Assembly (NCBI GenBank): GCA_021740785.1
Contig: JAIOZI010000036.1
Coordinates: 1-47,905 of the forward strand
DNA length: 47,905 nt
Reading direction: 5' to 3'
From: Melioribacteraceae bacterium
GTDB taxonomy: Bacteria; Bacteroidota; Ignavibacteria; Ignavibacteriales; Melioribacteraceae
Shown: positions 9,434-18,113 of the stretch, piece by piece
Layout: every line of letters starts with the position of its first letter
How positions within the stretch are numbered: the first letter of the stretch is position 1
Program-made: the position numbers and the translations under genes
Notes under the pieces: generated by a model
What the model saw: only the letters and a program-made list of their open reading frames with translations
Told to the model about the DNA's origin: nothing
Databases searched by the model: none

Positions 9434-9487
9434 CGTTAGATTCCGTAGAATCTAACGGATTCTACGAACTCCGAAGCGTCTTTCGGA
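9434..9487. repeat. Cluster of overlapping perfect hairpins
   Basis: CGTTAGATTC (9434-9443) pairs perfectly with GAATCTAACG (9448-9457) across a 4-base loop. CGTAGAATC (9444-9452) pairs perfectly with GATTCTACG (9458-9466), so the two stems exclude each other. A third stem, TCCGAA/TTCGGA, follows at 9470-9487. The stretch 9451-9473 also resembles the 14-bp tandem repeat at 24728-24769. There is no U-tract, so it is not an ordinary terminator. It is probably a piece of a repeat element. Confidence 0.8.
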
Positions 9488-9649
9488 CTCTACGAGACTC
9501 ATATGGAGAAGAATCTCCAAATTTCGAATAAGCATTATTTTGAAATATTTCGCCCGCCGGTTGACGGTCTCAACATGACAGAGGTTATTCTTGTGCATAA
9601 GAACGAGTTATAAGTTAACTCAAAACTTAACATGAAAGCAGGTACATGT

Positions 9650-11194
9650 ATGAAACAAAAATTAAAAATTGGGATTATAGATTTAGTATCAAAAAAACCT
9701 AACGAAAATTTGTGGGCACGAATTATGAATGCAAACTTTGCCAGCATAATGCCCCAAGTTATCGGGGTATGGTGTGAAGAACAGGGGCATGATGTAACCT
9801 ATGTCTGTTACACGGGCAAAAAGGATTTAATCGGTGAATTGCCGCTGAATGCAGACTTAGTTTTTATTGGTGCCTTTACCGAAGCAGCACAAACAGCTTA
9901 TGCCCTCAGTAATATACTCCGGTTGGATGGAGCCGTAACAGTTTTGGGAGGACCCCACGCACGATGTTACCCCGAAGATGCCCTTAACTATTTTGATTAT
10001 GTTACCGGTTTTACAGATAAAAAAATTATTTCCGAAATACTGCAGGATTGTTCTCCTCATCGCCCGGAAGGAATTCATCTCTCTGCAAAAAACCAGCCTT
10101 TTTTTCTTCCCGGTGTTAAAGAACGATGGAAGTTTATCGAACCGACTCTTCAAAAAGCTCCGTGGATTAAGATGGTGCCGATGATAGGCAGTTTAGGCTG
10201 CCCGTATACTTGCAGTTTTTGTATCGATTCAACCGTCGCTTATAAGCCTTTGGATTTTGATGTTTTGAAAGAGGATCTCTCGTTTTTGCTTACAAAGTTC
10301 AAACGTCCTCTCGTTGGATGGCACGATCCGAACTTTGGTATCCGGTTCGACGACTATATGAATGCAATCGAAGAAGCAATACCGGAAGACAGCATAGATT
10401 TTATAGCCGAGAGCAGTCTATCGGTTTTAACCGAACCACATGTTAAACGCTTAAGACGAAATGGATTTAGAGCTATGCTGCCGGGTATAGAATCATGGTT
10501 CGATCTCGGCAACAAATCCAAAACCGGTAAAAATACGGGGATGAAAAAAGTAGAACTTGTTTCCGAACAGATTAATATGATACTGCGTTATATGCCGTAC
10601 GTTCAAACCAACTTTGTGCTCGGTCTCGATTCGGATATAGGAGAAGAACCATTCGAGCTTACAAAGAAATTTATAGACCTTACTCCGGGTGCCTTCCCCG
10701 GTTATTCGCTTTTATCTGCATTCGGCAGAGCAGCTCCGCTTAATTTGGAATATCAAGAAGCAAATAGAGTTTTACCTTTTCCATTTCATTTTCTCGATAA
10801 TAATCACGCAATGAATGTTAAACCGGCTAACTATACATGGCATGAATTATATACAAATATTATTGGTTTAGGTGAACACACATTTTCGTGGCATTCTATA
10901 TTGAAGCGTTTAGCAGCAACTAAAGGCTTTATACCCAGATGGATAAATGTTGTCCGCGCTGTTTCTTCGGAGGGTTTCGGAAGACTCGCATATAACAAAC
11001 TAATACTCGAACAGCTTAATTCAAATAAGAAATTCCGGGATTATTTCGAACAAGAAACCGACGAACTTCCGAAATTCTATTACAATATGATAAAAGAAGA
11101 TCTCGGTCCACTATGGGAATATCTTCCTGAAGGTGCATTATATCACGACCAAAATGCATACTTGAACAAGAACCGCGAAAGGATTGCAGTATAA
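9650..11194 (+). CDS. B12-binding radical SAM protein
   Basis: This 514-residue cytoplasmic enzyme has an N-terminal cobalamin-binding-type Rossmann domain (about 1-140, with LVFIGAFTEAAQTAYAL and VTVLGGPHARCYPE). A radical SAM barrel follows, with its 4Fe-4S motif LGCPYTCSFC near residues 182-191. Tail features such as LPGIESWFD belong to the barrel. SAM radical chemistry with B12 usually means methylation or ring rearrangement at unactivated carbon; the substrate here is unknown. I prefer ATG 9650, where AGG at 9640-9642 is correctly spaced, over ATG 9632 with no upstream site. The next gene, 24 bases on, encodes a second enzyme of the same broad class, so the two probably act in one pathway. 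Confidence 0.85.
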   Translation: MKQKLKIGIIDLVSKKPNENLWARIMNANFASIMPQVIGVWCEEQGHDVTYVCYTGKKDLIGELPLNADLVFIGAFTEAAQTAYALSNILRLDGAVTVLGGPHARCYPEDALNYFDYVTGFTDKKIISEILQDCSPHRPEGIHLSAKNQPFFLPGVKERWKFIEPTLQKAPWIKMVPMIGSLGCPYTCSFCIDSTVAYKPLDFDVLKEDLSFLLTKFKRPLVGWHDPNFGIRFDDYMNAIEEAIPEDSIDFIAESSLSVLTEPHVKRLRRNGFRAMLPGIESWFDLGNKSKTGKNTGMKKVELVSEQINMILRYMPYVQTNFVLGLDSDIGEEPFELTKKFIDLTPGAFPGYSLLSAFGRAAPLNLEYQEANRVLPFPFHFLDNNHAMNVKPANYTWHELYTNIIGLGEHTFSWHSILKRLAATKGFIPRWINVVRAVSSEGFGRLAYNKLILEQLNSNKKFRDYFEQETDELPKFYYNMIKEDLGPLWEYLPEGALYHDQNAYLNKNRERIAV

Positions 11195-11218
11195 ATTTTT
11201 AAAAAGAAGAGGAAAATC

Positions 11219-12700
11219 ATGAACATTCTACTTGTTTACCCGATGTACCCGGATACATTTTGGAGTTTTAAGCATGCATTAAAATTTGTATCGAAAAAGG
11301 CAAGCTTTCCACCCTTGGGACTTTTGACAGTTGCGGCAATGCTGCCGGAGGGATGGAATAAAAAATTGATCGATATGAATACGGACGATCTCAACGATGA
11401 AGATATTATTTGGGCTGATTTCGTTTTCATAAGCGCAATGTCTATTCAAACCGAATCGGCAAATACAGTTATTGAAAGATGCAATAAACTGAATGCAAAA
11501 ATTGTTGCCGGCGGTCCCTTGTTTACCAGTAGTCCTGAATATTATGATAATGTAGACCACCTTGTATTAAACGAAGCCGAGATAACTCTTCCGTTATTTT
11601 TGTCTGACCTCGAAGCCGGGGAGCTAAAACATAAATACACTTCGGAAGACTGGGCTGTGATTACTTCAACTCCTCTGCCGCTTTGGGAACTTGTTCCGAT
11701 TAATAATTATACTTCCATGAATCTCCAATATTCACGCGGTTGCCCTTATGATTGTGACTTTTGTGATATCACCGTTCTGTACGGAAGAAACCCGCGCACG
11801 AAATCCAAAGAACAAGTAATAGCCGAATTAGATTCTTTGTACTCAACCGGGTGGAAAGGTCCCGTATTTTTTGTTGACGATAATTTCATCGGCAATAAAG
11901 TAAAACTGAAGAAAGAAATTCTTCCGGCAATTGCCGGGTGGATGGATGAAAAAAATCACCCGTTTTATCTAAATACGGAAGCGTCAATTAATCTTGCCGA
12001 TGACGATGTGCTTATGCATCAAATGGTAAATGCAGGTTTTGAAGCAGTATTTGTCGGCATAGAATCGCCTAACGACGAGAGTCTGGTTGAATGTAATAAG
12101 GCTCAAAATAGAAACCGTGATATGATTTCAAGCATAAAGAAAATTCAAGATTTTGGCCTGGAAGTTCAGGGTGGATTTATAGTCGGTTTCGACAATGATC
12201 CGCCTAAAATATTTGATCAATTAACAGACTTTATACAAAAAAGCGGAATTGTAACTGCTATGGTCGGTTTGTTAAATGCACCCAAAGGTACAAAGCTTGA
12301 AAAAAGATTGATCAGCGAAGGGAGGATGCTTAGCGATTTTACAGGAAACAACACTGATTTTTCAATTAACTTTGTTCCAAAGATGGATTCCGATGAACTT
12401 CTCACCGGTTACAAAAACGTATTACATAAAATCTATTCACCTAAATATTTTTATGAACGCGTAATGACATTTTTAAAAGATTTTGAACCGAAAAAGAAGA
12501 AAGTTTTTCATCTTAACCCGAATTACATTCTTGCTCTTTTTAGATCAATAGTAAAACTTGGTGTAATCGGCGAGGAACGGATTTATTACTGGAAATTATT
12601 TTTGTGGACACTGTTCCGTAAACCGCAGTTATTTTCGCTCGCGATTCTGTTTACCATTTACGGGTTTCATTTTAAAAAGATATCAAACGGATTTTATTGA
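11219..12700 (+). CDS. B12-binding radical SAM protein, DUF4070/HpnP-like
   Basis: This 493-residue enzyme has a cobalamin-binding N domain (MNILLVYPMYPDTFWSFKHA, FISAMSIQTESA, VAGGPLFTSSPEYY) and a radical SAM barrel with RGCPYDCDFCDI near residues 173-183. VFFVDDNFIGNK, EASINLADDD and FVGIESPNDESL are typical of the DUF4070-type group that includes the hopanoid methylase HpnP. The basic C-terminal tail (about 420-493) may be membrane-associated. AGAAGAGG lies just upstream of the ATG. No squalene-hopene cyclase or other hopanoid gene is in view, so I do not call it HpnP. It is surely co-transcribed with the preceding radical SAM gene. Confidence 0.87.
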   Translation: MNILLVYPMYPDTFWSFKHALKFVSKKASFPPLGLLTVAAMLPEGWNKKLIDMNTDDLNDEDIIWADFVFISAMSIQTESANTVIERCNKLNAKIVAGGPLFTSSPEYYDNVDHLVLNEAEITLPLFLSDLEAGELKHKYTSEDWAVITSTPLPLWELVPINNYTSMNLQYSRGCPYDCDFCDITVLYGRNPRTKSKEQVIAELDSLYSTGWKGPVFFVDDNFIGNKVKLKKEILPAIAGWMDEKNHPFYLNTEASINLADDDVLMHQMVNAGFEAVFVGIESPNDESLVECNKAQNRNRDMISSIKKIQDFGLEVQGGFIVGFDNDPPKIFDQLTDFIQKSGIVTAMVGLLNAPKGTKLEKRLISEGRMLSDFTGNNTDFSINFVPKMDSDELLTGYKNVLHKIYSPKYFYERVMTFLKDFEPKKKKVFHLNPNYILALFRSIVKLGVIGEERIYYWKLFLWTLFRKPQLFSLAILFTIYGFHFKKISNGFY

Positions 12701-12850
12701 TTAACTATAGTTAACCGCCTTCTAAAATGGGCTATTGTATATGTCTGAATAGCACGTGGTTTTAGAGTTAGTTGCACAAGTTTTATTTTGAAAAATTACC
12801 GTCGGTTTCAGAGTATGTTGCAGAGCTTGAGTTTTTACATTTTATAAACG

Positions 12851-12972
12851 AGAACTCACCCTTGCCACAGGCATCCCTTTGGGAAAATCCCTCTCTTTGA
12901 AAGAGAGGGACTTAAAAACGGGGCGAAATCACCCCTTCTCTTTTTAAGAGAAGGGGCAGGGGGATGAGTTCT
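12851..12972. repeat. Palindromic miniature element (122 bp)
   Basis: The ends AGAACTCACCC (12851-12861) and GGGATGAGTTCT (12961-12972) are inverted copies with one mismatch. Inside are two near-perfect hairpins: TCCCTCTCTT/AAGAGAGGGA (12888-12910) and CCCCTTCTCTT/AAGAGAAGGGG (12932-12956). No coding sequence or clear target duplication is seen. This is the main content of the 494-base gap between the radical SAM pair and the glycosyltransferase. Confidence 0.8.
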
Positions 12973-13038
12973 TATATATTTGATAGTTATACTACACACT
13001 CTTCAACCGACGGAGAATGAAAACAAGAAAAGAAAAAG

Positions 13039-13096
13039 GGCTTTAGTCCCCTTAAATATGGGAAATGAGGTCTGCATTAGACAAGCTAAAGTCCGG
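13039..13096. repeat. Short inverted repeat of the 'gctttagtcc' type
   Basis: GGGCTTTAGTCCCC near 13039-13052 is an imperfect inverted copy of GCTAAAGTCCGG at 13085-13096. The same CTTTAG/CTAAAG theme recurs in the hairpins of the element at 24881-25085, so this may be a fragment of that family. Confidence 0.5.
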
Positions 13097-13194
13097 ATGG
13101 ATTATAGCCGGCAAATTACTTTGTTAAAAAAATGATATGGAGTTTTATGAACATAAACCAATGGAATAATTATTGAAAAGGAAGGTTACCAATA

Positions 13195-15477
13195 TTGAAA
13201 TCTAGTAAAACAAAATCTCCCATTAACCGTATTGCCTTCATTGGGAATTATTTACCAAGGCAGTGCGGCATTGCAACATTTACTACCGATTTATGCGAAG
13301 CGATTGATTTGCAATTTAAAGGTACAACTTGTATTGCACTCCCTATTAATGATATTGCAGCCGGTTATTCTTACCCGGAAAAAGTTCGGTTTGAAATCAC
13401 CGAGAAGGACATCGATTCTTACTTAAGAGCAGCGGATTTTTTGAATCTTAACAATGTCGATCTCGTATGCCTGCAGTTCGAATATGGAATATTCGGCGGT
13501 AAAGCGGGAAGCTATATTTTAGCACTCTTGCGGGAATTACGAATGCCTATTGTAACAACCCTGCATACAATATTAAAAGAGCCTGACGCTGATCAAAAAC
13601 ACGTACTGGAAGAAGTTGCCGCTTTATCGGATCGTTTGGTAGTAATGAGCGAACGCGGTTCTGAATTTCTTCACGATGTTTATGATATACCACCGGATAA
13701 AATTGATTTAATTCCCCACGGTATACCTGATGTACCTTTTGTCGATCCAAGTTTCAATAAAGATCTATTCGGTGTAGAAGGGAAAATTGTTTTATTAAGT
13801 TTCGGTTTGCTTTCCTCGAGCAAAGGAATCGAAACCGTTATTTCCGCTCTTCCACGGATTGTCGCCCGTTATCCTGATTTGGTTTATATAGTAGTTGGGG
13901 CAACACATCCGAATGTAATTAAACATGAAGGTGAAACTTACCGTTTATCATTACAATGGCTGGCTCAGCAAAAAGGTGTGGAAAATAATGTAATATTTTA
14001 TAACAGGTTTGTAAGTCACGAAGAACTAATTGAATTTATCAGCGCTGCGGATATATATATTACGCCTTATCTCAACAAGGCACAAATAACTTCCGGTACG
14101 CTGGCTTATACATTGGGAGCCGGGAAAGCAATAATTTCAACTCCTTACTGGTACGCTCAAGAATTACTTTCAGAAGATAGAGGGGTTTTGGTTCCGTTTA
14201 AAGATAACGACGCTATGGCTGATCAAGTTATAAATCTTTTGGAAAACGAAGCAGAGCGTCATGCAATGCGCAAACGTGCTTATATGTTCGGCAGAGAAAT
14301 GATTTGGTCTGAAGTGGCGCAGCGATATATGGAAAGCTTTGAGCGAGCGCGTATCGAGCGCCGGCATTTTATCCATCCTGGAATTATTGCAAGAGCCCGC
14401 GATAAATACCAAGGCGAACTCCCCTCTTTAAAACTAGATCATTTGGAACTTATGACTGATTCAACGGGGATTTTCCAACATTCACTTTTCACGGTTCCTA
14501 ACTATTCTCACGGATATACAACCGATGACAACGCACGGGCGTTATTGGTAACTGCGCTGCTTCATGAATTCGGAAATGTAGAGTTGGAAAAATTAGCGCC
14601 GCGGTACCTTGCATTTCTTGGGTTCGCATTCAATTCCGAAAAAGGTCGGTTCCGGAATTTTATGGATTACCAGCGTAACTGGTTGGAAGAGAAGGGTTCT
14701 GATGACAGTCACGGGCGCGCTTTGTGTGCATTGGGAACAGTATTAAATCGAAGCAACACACCGGCGCAGCATGGAATGGCAGCGTGGCTATTCGAGCAAA
14801 CCTTACCTGCTATTCTGTCAACCTCCAGTCCGCGTGCATGGGCATTCGCTCTCATCGGTATAAATGAATATTCACAAAAATTTGCCGGTGACAGTAGATC
14901 CGGTCAAGTACGGAATGAATTAGCAGCGCAACTTATGAGATTATATAAAAGTAATCGTTCGGATGAATGGTGTTGGTTCGAAAAAGAACTTTCATACTGT
15001 AATGCCGTAATACCGCATGCATTGTTATTATGCGGTAGTTCAATGTCGAATAAGGAAATGATAGATGTCGGATTGGAATCGCTTGACTGGTTGGCAAATT
15101 TGCAAAAGTCTGGCAAAGGACATTTTGTTCCGATAGGATCAAACGGATTTTTTTATATGGGCGGAGAACGTGCCCGTTTCGACCAGCAGCCGGTTGAAGC
15201 TCAAACGATGGTTTCCGCTTCTCTTGTTGCTTATAATATTACAGATGATGAACGATGGAATAAAGAAGCTAGAAGAGCCTTTGAATGGTTCCTCGGGCGG
15301 AATGATTTGAATCTTTCACTTTACGATCCAACAACAGGCGGCTGCCGGGATGGTTTACACCCGGACCGGGTAAATGAAAATCAAGGTTCGGAATCGACCT
15401 TAGCTTTTCTTCAATCTCTCTTGGAACTCCGTTTGGTTGAGCAATCTCACCTATCAATTAAGGAGCCGGTTAAATGA
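13195..15477 (+). CDS. GT4 glycosyltransferase fused to helical toroid-like domain
   Basis: This protein of about 760 residues has a GT-B, family 4 glycosyltransferase in its first 400 or so residues (IGNYLPRQCGIATFTTDL at the N terminus; LLSFGLLSSSKGIETVI and ITSGTLAYTLGAGKAIIS in the nucleotide-sugar half). The remaining 350 or so residues look like an alpha/alpha-barrel of the kind seen in glycoside-processing proteins (HGYTTDDNARALLV, DSHGRALCALG, ENQGSESTLAFL). The start is TTG at 13195, supported by AAGGAAGG at 13179-13186. The stop overlaps the next gene's start (ATGA), so translation is coupled. With the GH130 neighbour this suggests synthesis or trimming of a mannose-type glycan. Donor and acceptor are unknown. 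Confidence 0.85.
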   Translation: MKSSKTKSPINRIAFIGNYLPRQCGIATFTTDLCEAIDLQFKGTTCIALPINDIAAGYSYPEKVRFEITEKDIDSYLRAADFLNLNNVDLVCLQFEYGIFGGKAGSYILALLRELRMPIVTTLHTILKEPDADQKHVLEEVAALSDRLVVMSERGSEFLHDVYDIPPDKIDLIPHGIPDVPFVDPSFNKDLFGVEGKIVLLSFGLLSSSKGIETVISALPRIVARYPDLVYIVVGATHPNVIKHEGETYRLSLQWLAQQKGVENNVIFYNRFVSHEELIEFISAADIYITPYLNKAQITSGTLAYTLGAGKAIISTPYWYAQELLSEDRGVLVPFKDNDAMADQVINLLENEAERHAMRKRAYMFGREMIWSEVAQRYMESFERARIERRHFIHPGIIARARDKYQGELPSLKLDHLELMTDSTGIFQHSLFTVPNYSHGYTTDDNARALLVTALLHEFGNVELEKLAPRYLAFLGFAFNSEKGRFRNFMDYQRNWLEEKGSDDSHGRALCALGTVLNRSNTPAQHGMAAWLFEQTLPAILSTSSPRAWAFALIGINEYSQKFAGDSRSGQVRNELAAQLMRLYKSNRSDEWCWFEKELSYCNAVIPHALLLCGSSMSNKEMIDVGLESLDWLANLQKSGKGHFVPIGSNGFFYMGGERARFDQQPVEAQTMVSASLVAYNITDDERWNKEARRAFEWFLGRNDLNLSLYDPTTGGCRDGLHPDRVNENQGSESTLAFLQSLLELRLVEQSHLSIKEPVK

Positions 15478-16418
15478 ACAATCAACATATAGAACTTTTT
15501 CATCGACATAAATTAAACCCGATTCTTACTGCACAAAATTGGCCGTATCCCGTCAACAGCGTTTTTAACGCGGGTGCAACGTTGCTGCAGGATGGAACGA
15601 CATTACTACTTTGCCGTGTAGAAGAACGCAGCGGTCTTTCACATTTATGTGCAGCACGTTCTACCAATGGTATTGATAATTGGGAAATTGATGAGCAGCC
15701 GACGTTAATGCCTGATGTCGAAAACTTCCCGGAAGAGAGATGGGGTATCGAAGATCCGCGAATTACTTTTGTACCCGAATTAAAAAAATATGCAGTTGTC
15801 TATACTGCATTTACCCGCGATGGTCCCGGGGTCGCATTAGCATTAACGGAAGATTTTAAAGATTTTGAACGTTACGGTGTAATCATGCCGCCGGATGATA
15901 AGGATGCCGCTTTACTTCCTCATAGAATCAACGGGCAATGGGCTCTAATTCATCGCCCCGTCAGCGCAGCCAGAGCGCATATGTGGATTTCATATTCACC
16001 GGATTTGAAAAACTGGGGTAAACATATTTTAATGATGAATGCACGGAAAGGCGCTTGGTGGGATGCAAATAAAATCGGTCTTTCACCGCCGCCTATCGAA
16101 ACCTCCGAAGGTTGGCTGGTAATTTATCACGGTGTCAAAATATCTTGCTCCGGCTGTATTTATAGATTAGGTCTTGCACTCTTTGATTTAGATAACCCGG
16201 AAGTTATAATTAAAAGAAACAGAGATTGGTTCTTTACCCCTGAAGAACCTTATGAATTAAACGGTGATGTTGGTAATGTTGTTTTCCCGTGTGGTTTTAC
16301 TATCGGTGATGACAAAGACACAATCAATATATATTACGGCGCTGCCGATACAAGCATTGCTTTAGCTACCGGCAGTATTAAAGAGATGCTCAAATGGCTT
16401 GATAAAAATAGTATTTAA
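15474..16418 (+). CDS. GH130 family glycoside phosphorylase/hydrolase
   Basis: This 314-residue enzyme should be a single five-bladed propeller with no signal peptide, so it is cytoplasmic. NSVFNAGATLLQDGTTLLL, WGIEDPRITF (the Asp near residue 94 is the expected catalytic acid), DKDAALLPHRI, WWDANKIGL and the late YYGAAD are GH130 hallmarks. GH130 members phosphorolyse or hydrolyse beta-mannosides, and the sequence alone does not choose between the two. It overlaps the GT4 gene by 4 bases and is followed by a 27-residue peptide gene with a strong ribosome binding site. The three form one transcription unit. Confidence 0.9.
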   Translation: MNNQHIELFHRHKLNPILTAQNWPYPVNSVFNAGATLLQDGTTLLLCRVEERSGLSHLCAARSTNGIDNWEIDEQPTLMPDVENFPEERWGIEDPRITFVPELKKYAVVYTAFTRDGPGVALALTEDFKDFERYGVIMPPDDKDAALLPHRINGQWALIHRPVSAARAHMWISYSPDLKNWGKHILMMNARKGAWWDANKIGLSPPPIETSEGWLVIYHGVKISCSGCIYRLGLALFDLDNPEVIIKRNRDWFFTPEEPYELNGDVGNVVFPCGFTIGDDKDTINIYYGAADTSIALATGSIKEMLKWLDKNSI

Positions 16419-16432
16419 AAAGGAGAAGTATA

Positions 16433-16516
16433 ATGAGAACAAGAAGTAAGAAACCGATAATAATTGCGTTTGCTGTTGTAGCTGTAATTGCCGTCATTAT
16501 TTTTGTTTTAATGTAA
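16433..16516 (+). CDS. 27-residue single-pass membrane peptide
   Basis: This ORF is very short but well supported. AAAAGGAG ends 7 bases before the ATG, one of the best ribosome binding sites in the window. The product MRTRSKKPIIIAFAVVAV then runs IAVIIFVLM and stops at TAA 16514-16516. A basic cytoplasmic head and one hydrophobic helix make a typical small inner-membrane protein. It begins 14 bases after the GH130 stop and may help anchor or regulate that pair. I know of no named family. Confidence 0.7.
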   Translation: MRTRSKKPIIIAFAVVAVIAVIIFVLM

Positions 16517-16823
16517 AAACATTCTTTATCTAATCCAACAAATTAGAGTTTTTTCCATTGCCCGGCTGCTTTATTGGTTCAGCAATGATTAATCAAAAAT
16601 AAGAAGGTCTTCACAATTGGAAATGCGTCGGATTATATTTTGTGACAACACTATATTCATCAATAGGTACTGATAAAAATTAAAGTGTCTTAGTAACAGT
16701 CATTATTAAATCTCTTTGGAAATTTTGAATTCCAATTCACTTTCCTAATGATGAGTCTGCTCACGCTTGAATGATATCGGAATTCAATTACTGTTCAGCA
16801 AATATTAAACTTGGAATTAAAGC
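16517..16823. other. Intergenic stretch with no recognisable gene
   Basis: These 307 bases lie between the membrane peptide and the nos-island promoter. I see no open frame with a ribosome binding site, no RNA gene and no strong hairpin. Confidence 0.6.
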
Positions 16824-16852
16824 TTGACATCGTGTCCCATATTAATTATCTT
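16824..16852 (+). promoter_or_regulatory. Candidate promoter of the nos island
   Basis: A perfect TTGACA (16824-16829) is followed 17 bases later by TATCTT (16847-16852). Transcription would start a little upstream of the Rrf2 ATG at 16876. The -10 box is only a 4/6 match, and promoter rules in this phylum differ from E. coli, so this is a candidate. Confidence 0.45.
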
Positions 16853-16869
16853 TAATCAGAATAATTAAT
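16841..16869. promoter_or_regulatory. Perfect 9-bp inverted repeat, likely Rrf2 operator
   Basis: ATTAATTAT (16841-16849) and ATAATTAAT (16861-16869) are exact inverted copies separated by 11 bases. They overlap the proposed -10 box and end 6 bases before the Rrf2 start codon. The position fits autoregulation by the Rrf2 protein, repressing in the resting state. Its AT-rich make-up lowers the weight of the match. Confidence 0.5.
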
Positions 16870-16875
16870 CCGATT

Positions 16876-17286
16876 ATGAAAATGCTTCCACAAAGAATCA
16901 AATATGGTGTTAAGGCTTTGGCTTACATGTCCTTTAAAAAAGGCGGAACACTTTGCACAGCGAGAGAAATTTCATCGGAGCTAAATATTCCCAAAGAATT
17001 TATATCAAAAATATTGCAGACCCTGGTTAACAACCATATTTTGTTTTCTAAAAAAGGTCACCATGGGGGTTTTTACTTTACGGAAACAACCGAATCCATT
17101 ACACTTCACCAGGTATATTCCGCTCTTGATTATAAACCCGATAATGAAGATTGTTATTTGGGAATGGAGGCGTTGTGCACACAAATTTTTTGCGATTTAT
17201 GCAATGACCGGGAAATTCTTCACAGGAAGTTTGAAAGTATTATCAAAAAAATCACAATAAAGGATCTTAGAAAAATCGAGCTTTGA
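16876..17286 (+). CDS. Rrf2-family transcriptional regulator (nos island)
   Basis: This 136-residue winged-helix protein has the Rrf2 N terminus (QRIKYGVKALAYMSFKKGG), recognition region (LNIPKEFISKILQTLV) and wing (FSKKGHHGGFYF). The sensing part carries four close cysteines, in EDCYLGMEAL, LCTQIF and CDLCND. Rrf2 proteins such as NsrR and IscR hold Fe-S clusters through Cys here; spacing in this one differs from both. It lies at the head of the RIC and nos genes, so a role in sensing NO or redox state is likely. The operator candidate is directly upstream. ATG 16882 is an alternative start. Confidence 0.88.
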   Translation: MKMLPQRIKYGVKALAYMSFKKGGTLCTAREISSELNIPKEFISKILQTLVNNHILFSKKGHHGGFYFTETTESITLHQVYSALDYKPDNEDCYLGMEALCTQIFCDLCNDREILHRKFESIIKKITIKDLRKIEL

Positions 17287-17349
17287 TCAAAAAACTTTAC
17301 AACTAAATAAGACATTATGTTCTGAATATATTATAATAAGGAGAAAGAA

Positions 17350-18102
17350 ATGGAACACACAAATAAATATACACTTGAAACTTTATCTAATTATTTGATT
17401 AAAGACCTGGTTGCGGCAAACTATAAGGCTGCGGGAATATTTGAAAAGTACGGTATAGATTTTTGCTGCAACGGCAAGAGGTCTGTCAGAATTGCGATAG
17501 AAGAAAAGGGCATAGACAAATCCGAACTTTTCAATGAGCTTCAATCAGTACTTAATACAGGTAAAAAAATCTCTAACAATTTCGACAAGATGAATCTGAA
17601 AGATTTGGCTAATTATATTGTTGATACTCATCATGAATATATTAGAACCATAGCTCCGCAAATCATAACTCATCTAAAAAAGATATCCGAGGTTCATGGA
17701 AAAAATCATCCATATCTCAAAGATATTTTAAACTCGTTTGAACAGCTTGAAGAAGAGTTGACATCACACATGCAAAAAGAAGAAAGAATTTTGTTTCCAA
17801 TCATAAAATACCTGCACGAAGTTGCTAAAGCCAACGAGAAGCCCAAAACAGGCGGTTACGGAACGATTCAAAATCCCATCAACATGATGGAAAGAGAACA
17901 TGACGGCGCAGGGGATCTATTAAAAAGCATCAATGACTTATCTAATAATTTTACTATTCCGGAAGATGCTTGCACTACCTTTCAAATAACATATAAAGAA
18001 CTACGTGAATTTGAAGAGGATTTACACATTCATATTCATCTTGAAAACAACATTCTTTTTCCCAAATCCATTGATCTGGAAAATAAACTGACCAACAAAT
18101 AA
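17350..18102 (+). CDS. ric: RIC-type di-iron Fe-S cluster repair protein (YtfE/ScdA)
   Basis: This 250-residue cytoplasmic protein has the ScdA_N domain first (about 8-60, with KYGIDFCCNGKRS carrying the paired Cys). A hemerythrin-like four-helix domain (about 80-245) follows, with di-iron ligands in HHEYIRT, HMQKEERILFP, MEREHDGAG and HIHLENNILFP. RIC proteins repair Fe-S clusters damaged by NO or oxidation. AAGGAG at 17338-17343 is ideally spaced. It lies 63 bases after the Rrf2 gene and 11 before the cytochrome gene, which ties NO repair to N2O reduction. Confidence 0.93.
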   Translation: MEHTNKYTLETLSNYLIKDLVAANYKAAGIFEKYGIDFCCNGKRSVRIAIEEKGIDKSELFNELQSVLNTGKKISNNFDKMNLKDLANYIVDTHHEYIRTIAPQIITHLKKISEVHGKNHPYLKDILNSFEQLEEELTSHMQKEERILFPIIKYLHEVAKANEKPKTGGYGTIQNPINMMEREHDGAGDLLKSINDLSNNFTIPEDACTTFQITYKELREFEEDLHIHIHLENNILFPKSIDLENKLTNK

Positions 18103-18113
18103 AAGGAGCTGAA

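Noticed and set aside
11219-12700. Hopanoid C-2 methylase (HpnP)
   Set aside because: The domain order fits, but the DUF4070 group is wider than HpnP and no hopanoid gene is in view.
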